DNA of 64,000 bases from Brachynemurus nebulosus (lineage: Eukaryota; Arthropoda; Insecta; Neuroptera; Myrmeleontidae). Numbering within the stretch: the stretch's first letter is position 1; every line of letters starts with the position of its first letter. The stretch is from contig JAPWDM010000008.1 in assembly GCA_035578155.1 (NCBI GenBank), positions 7,309,847 through 7,373,846 of the forward strand, given 5' to 3'. Made by a program: the position numbers and the translations under genes. The notes under the pieces are model-generated. The model was not told the origin of the DNA. It saw only the letters and a program-made list of their open reading frames with translations, and made no database searches. Positions 34,801 through 48,200 of this stretch are shown piece by piece.

Positions 34801-37800
34801 AATAGACAACCAAATTATCACGTTACGGAACCCCATTGTTGGAATGTTCAGTACACTCTTGCTCAGCTTTTTTAATATTTGATTAAATACTTTGATTTCC
34901 TTAATTCATTAAAATAAATTATTACAGTAATATTTACCATATTTACTGTAAATATTTTGTAATAAGAAAGTATTCTCTTGACTTGATTATTTTTGTCCAA
35001 GAATTATTATAAATTCTTTGATTTTTTTCTTTTTTTTATAGCTAGTTATTTACAATTCAGTAATCCAATATCTTTGATTAATATCGTAACGTATGTATGT
35101 ATGTATGTGAATTTTTATACTGTCAGGCGTACTTCAGGGGCACATATTACGTCAGTTTATTTTCTAATTTTAGAATTTTAGAAATAATGCATAATTTCCG
35201 GTAAAATTAGATCGACTATCTTCTTTTAGTTAAAGTTTTTTATTAAGATCTTTTAATTAACTATCTATAATATTATAGATAATATTCTAGAAATGTTTAA
35301 AAACAATTCTTTAAACATCGACACTTTTTTGCGTATTAAAAAAATATTTTAGTAGAAAATCATAAAAAGAGATAATTAAAAAAAAAGGTTGACTGACTCC
35401 TTTCTTGATATACTTTTTTAAAGAAAAACCAATCAGTTTGTATGTGAGGATATGATCCAGATACAATGTATTCTATCAACCTTTTTGACATAAATATAAA
35501 AATCGTTTAGAAAGTAAGTTTATTTAATAAATTTATATGACTTAATATAATTAACTTATTTTATTCGTTAAATTGTCTTATCGTATTACACTTGAGTTTT
35601 ATATTTTTTCTGAACTATGTTTTATTACAACTCTTCAAGCAGTTCAACTCGAAGAACTGTTAGGCAACAAACTTTTGTTTGATAAGTACAAATTTATTCG
35701 AAAAAACAAAAAAACCCTTGTGTAATAAGTAAAAAATTTCTGTTAAATCGAATTTTTAGTTTTTTAAATCATATAACTACATATATGAAACAAATTCCAA
35801 TTTTTCTATTTTTAAGAATTTTTTAAATGAAAATCATAAGGATTTGTAATTTAAATGAAGTTGGTGGGATGAAAAGGGTGAGTAGAGACAGAGATGGGTT
35901 AATAGGAACGATGTGTCAAGTATAAAGGGAAGTATGTGGAGTGCTTAAGATAGATGGAGGATATATTGAAACATACAATAGAGTACTGCAACATCTTCGG
36001 AACTTTAATGGTTTTGTGCGCCTTAGTCGCTTTTCACCAATAGAGTAATTCGACAGTGACATGTACTTTACTTTTTAAGGGTCTATTTCATTTGTATTTA
36101 TAAATACAATATTAAAATATTATAACGTTACTGTACTTTATGAAAAATTCTAAATTATATTTCAGTTTCAGCGTTAGTCAGCCCTACCGATCGTCCCTAT
36201 TCACCCTATTACATAGAGTAAGTAAAAATTATTGTACAATTATTTCAACTTTTACATTTGATTAAAATATAACGAGTACTTATTTTGACACGATTATGTC
36301 ACGAGAATAAATTCATAGATGTCACTGTTCGTATGGGCGGACTAGAGTCCCTATAATAAATAGAGTCATGACATTTCATCCATTTTCTGTTCAAAACAGA
36401 GCGGGAAGCTTCAAAATTAATTATCACATGTTTGAGTAAATATTTTTGAGTACATAATTATTGTTAATAAGTTATAAATTGTAAATAATAAACAAATATT
36501 TTACTTCGCAAAAATACCACTTTTATTTTGAAACTGTGACAATATTGTTTCGAACCGTCAGTTCATAAAAGTGGTATTTTTGCGAAGTAAAATATTTGTT
36601 TATTATTTACAAATATGGAATACCATAAAGTAACGCTCAAATCTATTAATATTATTAAGTTATAAATTAATGAACAATCAAAAATTTTTAATTTAATTAT
36701 TCTTTCTAGGTTAAACTAAATGATTTTTGTTAATATTTAATTTATTTCCAATGTATTTGACGCAAACTTTGGACAGAAAATGCCGGAACCAATCAGCGTT
36801 CAGCACACATGTCACGATTCTATTTATTATAGGGACTCTAGGGCGGACACACACCACGTTACATGGTCTATACGTAAAGGCGGCGAGCCCGATGGGGACA
36901 TTTACTACATTATACGCATTAATTGTCACGAATGACACGCGTACTAGAGTGATGCTTGTGACACGGTGGCAGCTGCAAAGTGAGAGGTGTATTGAATGTT
37001 CTAGTAAATGGAAATTATAGTTGAAGGGTATGTTATTGTGCGATTTAGTCCCAATTGACTAAGATAAAGACAAATATTGTCATTAATAAATTACAAATGC
37101 TAATTAAACGATAATAATTGTTTTTGTTTACAACAATTACACGTATATTCGCCTACAAAATTATGTTAAATTCATAAAGTGATCTGGGAATTTATTAATT
37201 GTGACACACCTGAATTATTTATCTCTGGTGTAGTCTTCAGGGTATTCAGTATTATTTATACATATAATTCATAAAATTTATATGTATGTATAACCTACGG
37301 TCGCTTTGGCGTTTTATGTTAACGGAAGCGTTGAATTATATTTTTTTTTTGCTTGTTGAAAAAAAATAAACCTTGAAATTCCGGTAATTTCTAATAACAC
37401 TATCCCTTCTATTGTTATGGAGATTTATTTAGGTGAAGAAATTATAAATTCCATTGATATTAAAATATGTTGTACAATTTGGTGCAATGTATACCATACA
37501 ATACATGGAGTACACATTATCTTTTTTTTGAAGCAAAATCGCCATATTGGTTAACACCTTTTATAACCTCCAAAATGTCGATGGTAATGAATATTGTTTT
37601 TTAATTTGTATGTGATTTTTGTTGTAATGTGAGACGATTTATTAATAAATATTCTAATAATACTTATAACAACAAATATAACATCAATAAATACAGAAAA
37701 ATTTTAAATCCAACTTTGTTTAATTGCCATATTTGTCAACACCTGTCACTTTTTAGATTTCATATACATTGTATAATTGTATCCCTGTACTCCCGCTATT

Positions 37801-40800
37801 TATTCAATACTCAGAGTAAATTTCATTGTCAGTGTTCTTACGTGTCTTACAAGTAAAGGTCCCGAGGCCGGACCTATCGATTTTGATGAAACTTAAATAT
37901 GTTGTAGAACACTAGAAACTAAGGGACACGTATTTTTTTTTATCTGCGGAAAAACGGTTTGAAGGGGTGAAATCGCCCTCCAAAAATTGGGGTAAAAATT
38001 TAATTTTTCAAATATCTCGAAAACAGTAAGAAATAGAGCAAAAGTTTAAATTGGCGATATTACTCTTTTTTAAAGAGCTATCTATTGATATGCAACTTGT
38101 TCAAATTACATCAACAGGGGTGGTTGGGGGTTAAAATTTGTGGGTTAATTTTACAAAAAAGGGGTGAAAAATAAACAATATAAAAATTTTGTTTACAGAT
38201 TTGAAATCTGCGTCAAAAAATCTAATTGACCTGTTTTTGCTCAATATCCTAATATTAAGTCTAGGGGTAGTTAACTAGAGGGTGACTATGTCGAATAATC
38301 GTACTATTTGGGTATTTCAAGAAGTTCTTCTTCATGGAAAATAGCTTAAGACAATTAGAATAACGTAGAAATGAAATTCTCGAATTCAAAATTGAGTTTG
38401 AGCAACATTGGAGAGGGCATGAGTCACCCTCTTAAATTACATACTAGTTTACATACACTAATTAACACACTGACAGGGGGTAATAATGTCGCAATAAATC
38501 GTTCTGAAGTTAGACTATGGTATGTAAGGTTTTTATTAGGTTTCGTTATTTTAGGTTAGGTTATGTAATTTTCGGTATCGATAATTTTCGATAAGGAAAA
38601 CTATAATATCCATTAAAAAACAAACCTAATAAAGACCTTACATATGATAGTCCAACTTCAGAACCACTTATTGTGACATTATTTTACCCACTATCAGTGT
38701 GTTAATAGCAAAAATTAGTGTATATAAACTAGTATGTAATTTAAGAGGGTGACTCACCCCCTCTCCAATGTTGCTAAGACTCAATTTTGAATTCGAGAAT
38801 TTCATTTCTGCGTTATTCTAATTGTCTTAAGCTATTTTCTATGAAGAAGAACTTCTTGAAATACCCAAATTGTACGACTATTCGACATAGTCACCCTCTA
38901 GTTAACTACCCCTAGACTTAATATTAGGGCATTGAGCAAAAATAGGTCAATTAGATTTTTTGACGTAGATTTCAAATCTGTAAACAAAATTTTTATATTG
39001 TATATTTTTCACCCCCTTTTTGCAAAATTAACCCCCAAATTTTAACCCCCAACCACCCCTGTTGATGTAATATGAACAAATTGCATATCAATAGATAGCT
39101 CTTTAAAAAAGAGCAATATCGCCAATTTAAACTTTTGCTCTATCTCTTACTGTTTTCGAGATATTTGAAAAATTAAATTTTTACCCCAATTTTTGGAGGG
39201 CGATTTCACCCCTTCAAACCGTTTTTCCGCAGATAAAAAAAAATACGTGTCCCTTAGTTTTTAGTGTTCTACAATATATTTAAGTTTCATCGAAATCGAT
39301 AGGTCCGGCCTCGGGACCTTTACTTGTTAGATATTCCGTATAATTGTGGCTTTGGATGCAGTTTGAGAGTCTGAGGCTGGAAATCGAGGATTCTTAAAGT
39401 ATTCGTAATCACAAAAATCAACTTAGGGGATAATTACCTACTAGTAAAATATTTTTTTCAAACAAAATTATTATGAATAAATTTAAAAAAAAAGAAAATG
39501 AATAAAAAATAATAAAATTTATGAAAAATATAACTTACGGGGGTGTTTTTGTCTAGAGAGCCAAAATTTCGGCTTTTTTAGGAATTAATAAAAAAAAAAT
39601 AAATATTTTTACAGTCGTTATCGAACTGGAGTGACTTTCGAATAAGCATTGGTTAGGTTAGTGACAAAGCATTTGACTAGTTATGAGGAGATCCTGAGTT
39701 CGTGTCCCAACCAATCCAGTTTGACAATTTTTCAACCACTATGTGATTTTTAAAGTCACGTATGCGTATACCAAACTGAATCGTTTGTTCAAGTTCAGTT
39801 TAATTGGACATTATAAATGATTATATGTATGAATATTAACGTGCTTATGTTTAAATACGAACAAAAGTTCGCCATACATTAATAATAATTGAAATGATTA
39901 AAAAATAATTTTTTTTCAGTTACTTGTATAAAGTCGTGTTGTACTTGCTTGTTAAAAATTATTTGTAATTTTTTTTTTCTTTTTTAATAACAATTTCGCT
40001 TTCACGAAATCAAGGTCGTGCCAAATGTTATATGTTAGAGTTCGGCGTTGAAACCAGAATATTTAATGTACAATATGGTGAATTATTTTGAATCTTTTTA
40101 TTAGTTTGCCCTTTCGATTTAAAAATCATACATTTTTTAGTTCAAAAATTAACTTTAAATAATTATTTTGAAACATTTCAAGGCCATTGTGTTTATTATT
40201 TAATTATAAGGTTCATCATAAGATTAAGATTAATGTTCTGATTCGTTAAATATGTATAATAAAAAATATATGAAATTATATATTCAGATGTTGTGATTTA
40301 TGATAAGAAAAGCGATTAAATTTTAGGGGCGGCCTACTAAATTTTTTGAAACCTGTTTTTTTTTTGCAGCCAATAGGTAGGTACTTGCAGAAAAATAATT
40401 TTTATGGGCTACAGTTACGTAATAGAGAACAAAGATCGAGAAGTCGACGAAAGACAATTGAATTTTGGTGATCTCATTTACAGAGTGATTCAGGCATAAT
40501 CTATACATATATAATAAAACTGTAAATCTGTCTCTGTCTGTCTGTCTGTTCACGCATTACGTAAAAACTACTGAACGAATTTTAATTAAATTTGCTGTGA
40601 TGATAACTTATTATCTGGGTCAACATCTAAGATACTTTTTATTCCGGGAAAATGTCTCATTCCCACGGGAAAATGGAAAAACTATTTTGAGCATCTACAC
40701 ACATTACGCCAATTTACATATTTCATAAAAAATTTCATAACTATACCTAGTAACAAAAATTGTAAATAAATTTTGTAGTTTGGAAATTTTTCTGAATTTT

Positions 40801-42226
40801 AAATCAAAAAAATGTTGCTAATTGTGTACCGAAAAATACAATAAATACACAATTGTCAATTTGAAGACAATTTAATGCATTTTGTGTTGCAACAAACTAC
40901 TAATTGGAAAAAGAAACTACTCAACGTTTCGCGTGAACGTCACGGGTACGGCTGAGTTGTACGTTTTCGAAGTCGCTCTTTTCATTTTTGTTAAAATCAA
41001 GCATCTAGGATCACTAGAAACAAGATTTCTATCGAATCAGTCATATTTCTAAAAGGAATTTTGTGATTTTGGTAGTAAAAATGAAGAGGTCACTCAAATT
41101 AAAACCTAATTCAACCGATCACCCGAATTTAAATCGCTTCCATAAAATTTGATTTGAGAAAAAAGAATTTTTTATTTTAAGGATGTTTGGGAGGTACAAT
41201 CGGAGATAAAAGTACATGAAATTAGAAATTCGTGAATAATTGCGTTATAGGTATAACAAACTATGAGGTAAATAAATAGTTATCTTTGTTAAATAATAGC
41301 TATCACTAAAACTGATTGTACAATACATCAAACTATAGCTCTCAGCTGAGTACAAGAGCTCAGTACATTCTGAAGATTTTTCGGAGAATTTCAAAATGCT
41401 ACGAGACGATTGAAAATTTAGTAGAATGTTTCTCATTAAAGACTAAGGCCCCTGTGAAAATTTCAAACCGATCTAGTGGTTGTATCTTCCCTGTAGTCCC
41501 TTTAAGTATTATCATGACTGTTATTTCTTTGTCTGTAGATGTTAATTCGTTAATGGTAATCGGACAATTTACACTCCACGAATCTACTAAAAGGACACTT
41601 TTTTTACCGGTATTTGGCAAAAAAACTTCTTTTATTCACATTTTGAAAAGATCCACAAGCCATAAAATAAAGTAAAGAATTAAATAATTTATTGATAATT
41701 AATCTTGAAAATTTTATAAATTTTATAGTGAGGAAAACCCAAAATATTTAATTTTTATTAAAAATTTCGTTCTCATACAGGGCCCCCCATAGCCCCTCAG
41801 TTACTCCGCGCCACTACAGTGAGTAACACGTATTATTTATTAACTAATAACCTGTAGCCTTCTTACAGAATTTTAAAGAATTTGAGCTATGATTTCCCTA
41901 AAAAAATTTTTAAAAACCCACTCTTAGGGGTGTTTCACCCCTTAAAAATGAAGTGACCCCAGTGAAAAAAATTCTGTAGTAATGTAACCTCAGTCTAAAT
42001 CTTTTGACCACTTTTCATCAAAATTGCTTAAGGGCTAGTATGGGAAAAATACCAAAATATGATTTTTCAGGAAATTTTTGAAGGGGTGTTTTACCCCCTA
42101 AATATGGGATTGGGCACGTATAATTAAAATATGTTTGTTACTTTGTCAAGTACTACAATATATCTTAAAATGAACAAAATCGCAGGGGTACACTTCCGTA
42201 ATATTCCTTGTAAGCCGTTAAAAAGT

Positions 42227-42257
<31 letters not shown>

Positions 42258-45200
42258 CAAACTAATTTTACACGTACTCTTATGGAAATTCGAAAACAGA
42301 ACAGATTAAATAAATTTTTAACGGCTTAGTGAATCGGTTTGAAATTTTCACAGGAGCCTTAGTATTTAATGAGGAACATTCTACTAAATTTTCAATCGTT
42401 TCGTAGTATTTTGAAATTCCTCCGAAAAATCCTCAGAATGTACTCAGCTCTTGTAGTCAGCTGAGAGCTATAGTTTGATGTATTGTACAATCAGTTGTAG
42501 TGATAGCTATTATTTAACAAAGATAACTATTTATTTACCTCATAGTTTGTTATACAACGCAATTATTCACGAATTTCTAATTTCATGTACTTTTATCTCC
42601 GATTGTACCTCCCAAACATCCTTAATGACGTCATTAGGTTTAAAAAATTTTCAGTTCTTTTAAGGTAGTCTTCTAGTGTAAAATTTTTTAAAATTCGATT
42701 TTGGTTTTGTTCCATTTTCTGAAAGTATAGACATTTAAAAATGTGTACTCAAAAGGAAATTTAAAAATTTTGAAAATTTACAAAGCTATAGTACAAAATA
42801 TTTTATAGCTACCTATAGTAAATAATTATTACAAAATAATTTATTAAAATAAACTAAAAAAAAATATGAAACGTGAATTTAAAAAAAATGAAAATTTCCG
42901 TAAATTGATTGTAATAAATAAATTCTGTTATGTTAGTTGAAAATTTATGGCTGAAGAAGCATAAATAAATACTTGGTGTTACTATAGTATGCGATCTGTC
43001 GCACTTAATAACATGGTAATTACTAGTTAAGTAGCCGAGCGGGGATTGGTAGATCGAGGGTTCGAATCCCACAATCGCGATTGCCGTGAAAATTTTTCTA
43101 GTTCCTTTGAGAAAACGACTGCACCCTTCCACCACTTTCCTTGGCCTCCATTTACATCATAATGGAAATCCAATTAACATTATTAATACTATATGATCCG
43201 CGAATTATTACAGTAAACTTCCCCAGGGCCCGGCAATATTTTTAAAGAATTAAAAAAAAAAAATACTTTATATAAATCCACGAAATGATTGAACGTGTGT
43301 AAACATACACATTTTTAATAAAAGTAATAACAGACAAACACACTGATAATGATAAAAAAATATAGGTAAAAAAATACAAACAATTAGGCCCGATTTACGT
43401 TAACGCTCCGCTCTCGGTACGATATCACTACGATCCCGATTCGATAAAATATTGGGTAACTTCAAAAATGTAAACTTTACCGCATCGATGCAGCATCATG
43501 ACTTTTCTGATGCGTCTAATACTACATGATGCGCTGCTGATGCTCTCTTGAAATTTGATTCACATTAGATGTTTTCGAATGGGATATTAGCATCATTTAG
43601 CCTCTGATTTGGCTACAGATAGACTATAGATAATATAGCAATACAGTCCTTGTATAGATATATTATCTTTGAATTTCAACTTGAACTTACTCGAAATTGA
43701 AAATATTGAAATTATTTGAATAAAAATTATTACATACCGATTCTGAGTGCAAGATGATATATTCAAATAGTTTAAACAATTTTAATCAAAGGTAAATATT
43801 TTTCAACAATTTGTTTTTCGGAATTATTCCTGGTGGTGTTAATACCTACATGATATGGCAAGTAGTCATAATTCTACATTATACACATAACATGCATCTT
43901 GGACACGCATCATCAAATTTCTTGATGCATTGTTTTAACGCATCAAATGCAAAAATGAACTTTTGATTTTTCGTTGTGACGCGTCTGATGCGTTTTTGAA
44001 CTTTTAACTCTGCCTCATGCAAGCAGTGATGCATTTTTAAAGTTAGCTATTCTTACACAATAAACAGTGTAAGTGATGTGTGTATTCACATCATCGCTCT
44101 GATATCGATCCGATATCAATCACGGTTCGCTGCCGCTCCAATACCACTCCAATATCAATACCACTCAGGTAATAATTTATCGGAGCGATATCAGACTTGT
44201 TATGGCTTGTACCTATAGTGTAAACACTTTTTTGATTCCACTCCACTCCGCTTGCATTCAGTTGTTATGAAAAGATGTTTGTATCGAACTGAGACCGAAC
44301 TGGGAGCGTACCCAGAGCGGCATTATAATGTGAATAGAGAACGAATAGGTACCAGCATGATATCAGCACTGTAATGTGAACACAACAAGATTATATCGGA
44401 GCGAAAGTGGAGCGGGAGCGTACCGAGAGCGGAGCGTTAATGTAAATCGGGCCTTAAACACTTTTGTTACAGTTACACGTATGCACTTCAGTACAGTTAC
44501 AAAAAATTTAAAAAAAAATGGTAATATAAAATTATATTTTTAAGTGTTATGTTATTCTTCTATAAACGTTTACAAAAACCAACACACAAAGAGTGTGTTT
44601 GCTGTAAATCAATACCTGTTTACGATAAGATCGCACACATCGCACACAGATGCTGTGTATGCGGACCGTAAAATGTTCTGCAGCTTCTTAACCTTAGAAT
44701 CATACGTACTCATCATATTGACGATCAAACTTCTCTACCTGCTCCAATACTACAACTTGTCGTTGCTTGGCTGTTCTAAAACTTCTGGTATCTAATATAT
44801 TTGTTATGATAACACAGAAGACATATCAATTTTGTTTATAGTTGCTGTTTTTTTGCTTATATCAAAATAGTTTGCGTCAATTTGACGACGATGTATGATT
44901 AACGTATGTTTTTTTTTTTTTAGATTTTGTACTTCACATATAAAAGTTTTCCTAATTTTTCTAAAATTTATTAAAGATATGCATGTTATAATTAATTTAT
45001 TCAATGATTATGATAATGTGAAAGATGATCACAGCTGTTTGACTTATAGAGACGACATAATACTGAAGTTTTAATACATTGAATCGAAAATCAAAGAATG
45101 CGTTTCAAGTGACTTAATAAAAGATCAACAATTTATTTTGTGGAAAATATTTTAATTTTTATTATTTTTTGAGATCTTATTCAAAAAATCATTAACAAAT

Positions 45201-48200
45201 TTTAGAAAATTTACAAATGTGCCTAATGAGGAAATAACTACATATCTACGGGAATATTTGTAACCGAGAAATTTCACATTCTGTAAAGTCACGCATGTCC
45301 ACCGACTCATAATAGTTCATAAATTAATTGTTTGAAAGACATGTTTTATGATACAATTGATGTATTTATCTATTTTGTAATTTTTATAATGAAAATATGC
45401 TTTGATAGGGAGAGTAAAAAAATTAATAAATATTTATATTAAAAAATTTTTCCAAATGCAATTTTTTAAAATATTTTGTTCGCTTTTGTAGTATTGTTAT
45501 GTAAGAAAGATGTTTTTTGCAAATAAACTAAAATTCTCCGTAAAAAGTCCATTCGTCAAATTGACGACGATATATGATTAAGGTTTTTCGTACACCAACA
45601 TATGATTCTAGGGTTAAGTTTTGGCGAATTTTCAAATTGGGTGTAAATAAGAGTTTCGAGATCTTTTCTTTGGGACGCTAGTTACATACTTATGATGTAC
45701 TTTTAGATGATTCCGTACAAGTCAGTAGATTGCATCCTATACTAGCGCCAAATACTTTATTCACAATCAGAATATTGTATGTAATTCTAATTACTAATTA
45801 TAAATTTTAATATGTATATTATGTATACGTATAAATAACCAGTTTAATTATTAATAAAAACATAATAGAGCGTAGTAGATGTCAAATCAATAATAATAAA
45901 AATAAAAATTACAACACTTAAATCAATTTGTTGATGAAAATAAATTATTTTCGGAATCGCAATTAAAATTAAAAACGATTACATAACCTCAAATGATACT
46001 GAATAATATAAGCTTTGTTCCTTTTCCAAAATGATGGACGGTTCAAATAATGATGAATTTGTCAAATACGCATGAGCGAATTGAATTATTACTTGAACTA
46101 ATAATCCTGAATTTTTAAAAAGGAACGCAATAAATTGTAAAATTATTCTGTAAAGGGCATAGAAGTCTGACACTACCATCATAGAGAAAAGCAACAAAAA
46201 TCTCGATGAGAAACAGGGTCATAGATATAATATATATTCAAGTAGCATCAGTGTCAGTTAGCGTCAATTATTTAAAATTTATAATCAACAAAAATATTTT
46301 AATTATTATTTAAATTTGAATAACTTTGCATGCGTATGACAACGTTAGCACGCTAACGACGCTCACCGTAGATATCGTAAATATGGTAGATATCGTAGAT
46401 ATTATTCTTCATTAACTTTTTTTTTTGATAATTTTTTCAAAACTACACAAACTGAAATTCTAGTTCAAATTCTTGACAAAAATCCCGGACTGATTGAACT
46501 GTTTTGAACTCAGTTCAAATTCAAATTCATAGTAAAAGGAACATTGAACTATCAGGACAAATAATATATTTTTTTAAAAGGAATGCATTATTTTCAACTT
46601 TTCCAACTGCGCATGATTTTTACTGATTTGAACTAAAAATTCGTGAAAAAGGAATAAAGCTATAATGACTATAATTGTTTTATGTATTAAACTGTATAAA
46701 TACATACTAAAATTGTTTTGAACATGAATTCATGAAAATTTAGAAACAATATAAAACAATAAAAATAATTCCATACCTTTTGGCAATACAAGTATTTATC
46801 GTGTATTTGACTGTGTTTGAGATTTATGTAAAATGTCAAATAATTCAATAAGTTACTATTAATAAATGTATTTAATTCGAATGGTGAAAAAAAAGCAAAA
46901 ATATTTGATAAAATTAATTATTTACAAATACTATTTCAATTCAAATGATTGAAAATGCACCATTATTTGGTGAATGACGTTACAATTTGTAAACAAACAT
47001 GTCGCCGATTCTGATAATTTTATATATAATGAAACTTTTGAGGTTATAAAGATTGTCATTGATGTTTGTTTGTTTTCAAAAATAGTAACATCAATTACTA
47101 CGAGGCATTTTTTGCTGTAGTAAGAATTTTTTTAATTTCAATCAAATTCAAGCTCTCAAAAGCATTTATTTTTTGCTAATATGAAATTTTTACGGTTTAA
47201 TTACAGGAATATGTTAATATTGCGAGTTAATGGAGACGATATTGTATTTCCCACAAATATGCATCCAGTGGCCACACGAATTCCACAGATGAAGATGATG
47301 AAAGTTCACATTCCATTCACATTTAAATTATTGGAATCGTCCAAATCCACATATTCCGGTAAGTATAATTTCGCTTCCTGTTTCTATTTGTTGGATCTTA
47401 ACAAAATTTTAAACAAAGATACAGAACGGAATTATTATGTATTCTCATATCTTTTCCAGGATAAGAGTAAAGGCTCATATTTTATGTAATATTCAAGGTC
47501 TTAGTGTATATAAAAAATTTGGGCGGGAAGTTTGAAATAAATTTGCAGAAGTAAATAAGGTTAGAATTTAAAAAAAAAAAAACGAAATAAAAAGGTTAAT
47601 GATTCTTCTTTTTTTTAAAAAAAAAAATGTTATTTGGGATTTTTTAAAACTGGCATTACGGAAATAAATACTCATGTAGCAGCATCCTGCATAACGTAAC
47701 GAATTTCCTTTTACAACAATTGGTTTTTCTCGAAAACTAATTTACATAGAATAATGGATCAAAAATCTTTTTTATGTGATTTTTTTCTGCTCTTGTTTTA
47801 AAGAATGTTGCAAAAACTTTTGAACAGTTTTGGCTGAGAACTTCACAAATTTTTTTCTATTCAAAACGAAAATTTCCATGCATATTTAAATTTTGGTTTC
47901 GTATCTATCTGTCAGTCCGTCTACATATTTATCCGACTATGTATGCAGAAATCACACTAAATGGCATAACTTTGAAAGTATTCCATCCTTTTTGATGAAA
48001 TTTTTAGTAATTATGCGCTTTGGTGTCTAGATGGTCCTCCATGAATTTCATCGCAATCGGAGTAGTTTCAAGTCTCACCATGACAGTGATTGTAATCGCC
48101 GAATTTTTCTTCTGAAAATTCATTAAAAATATGAAGTAAAATATATTGATTTTTTAGGATTTCATGACCTAGCACAAAATTACGAAATCATCATAGATTC

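Noticed and set aside
36711..37020. Overlapping frames on both strands in a less AT-rich patch
   Set aside because: Partly the arm of a foldback; no recognisable protein on either strand.
39648..39715. Functional tRNA gene
   Set aside because: The acceptor pairs, but the T-stem and anticodon stem do not; more likely a tRNA-derived fragment.
47181..47489. Whole 102-codon frame as a single-exon gene
   Set aside because: Only 47207-47358 has coding character and splice borders; the rest is intron read-through.
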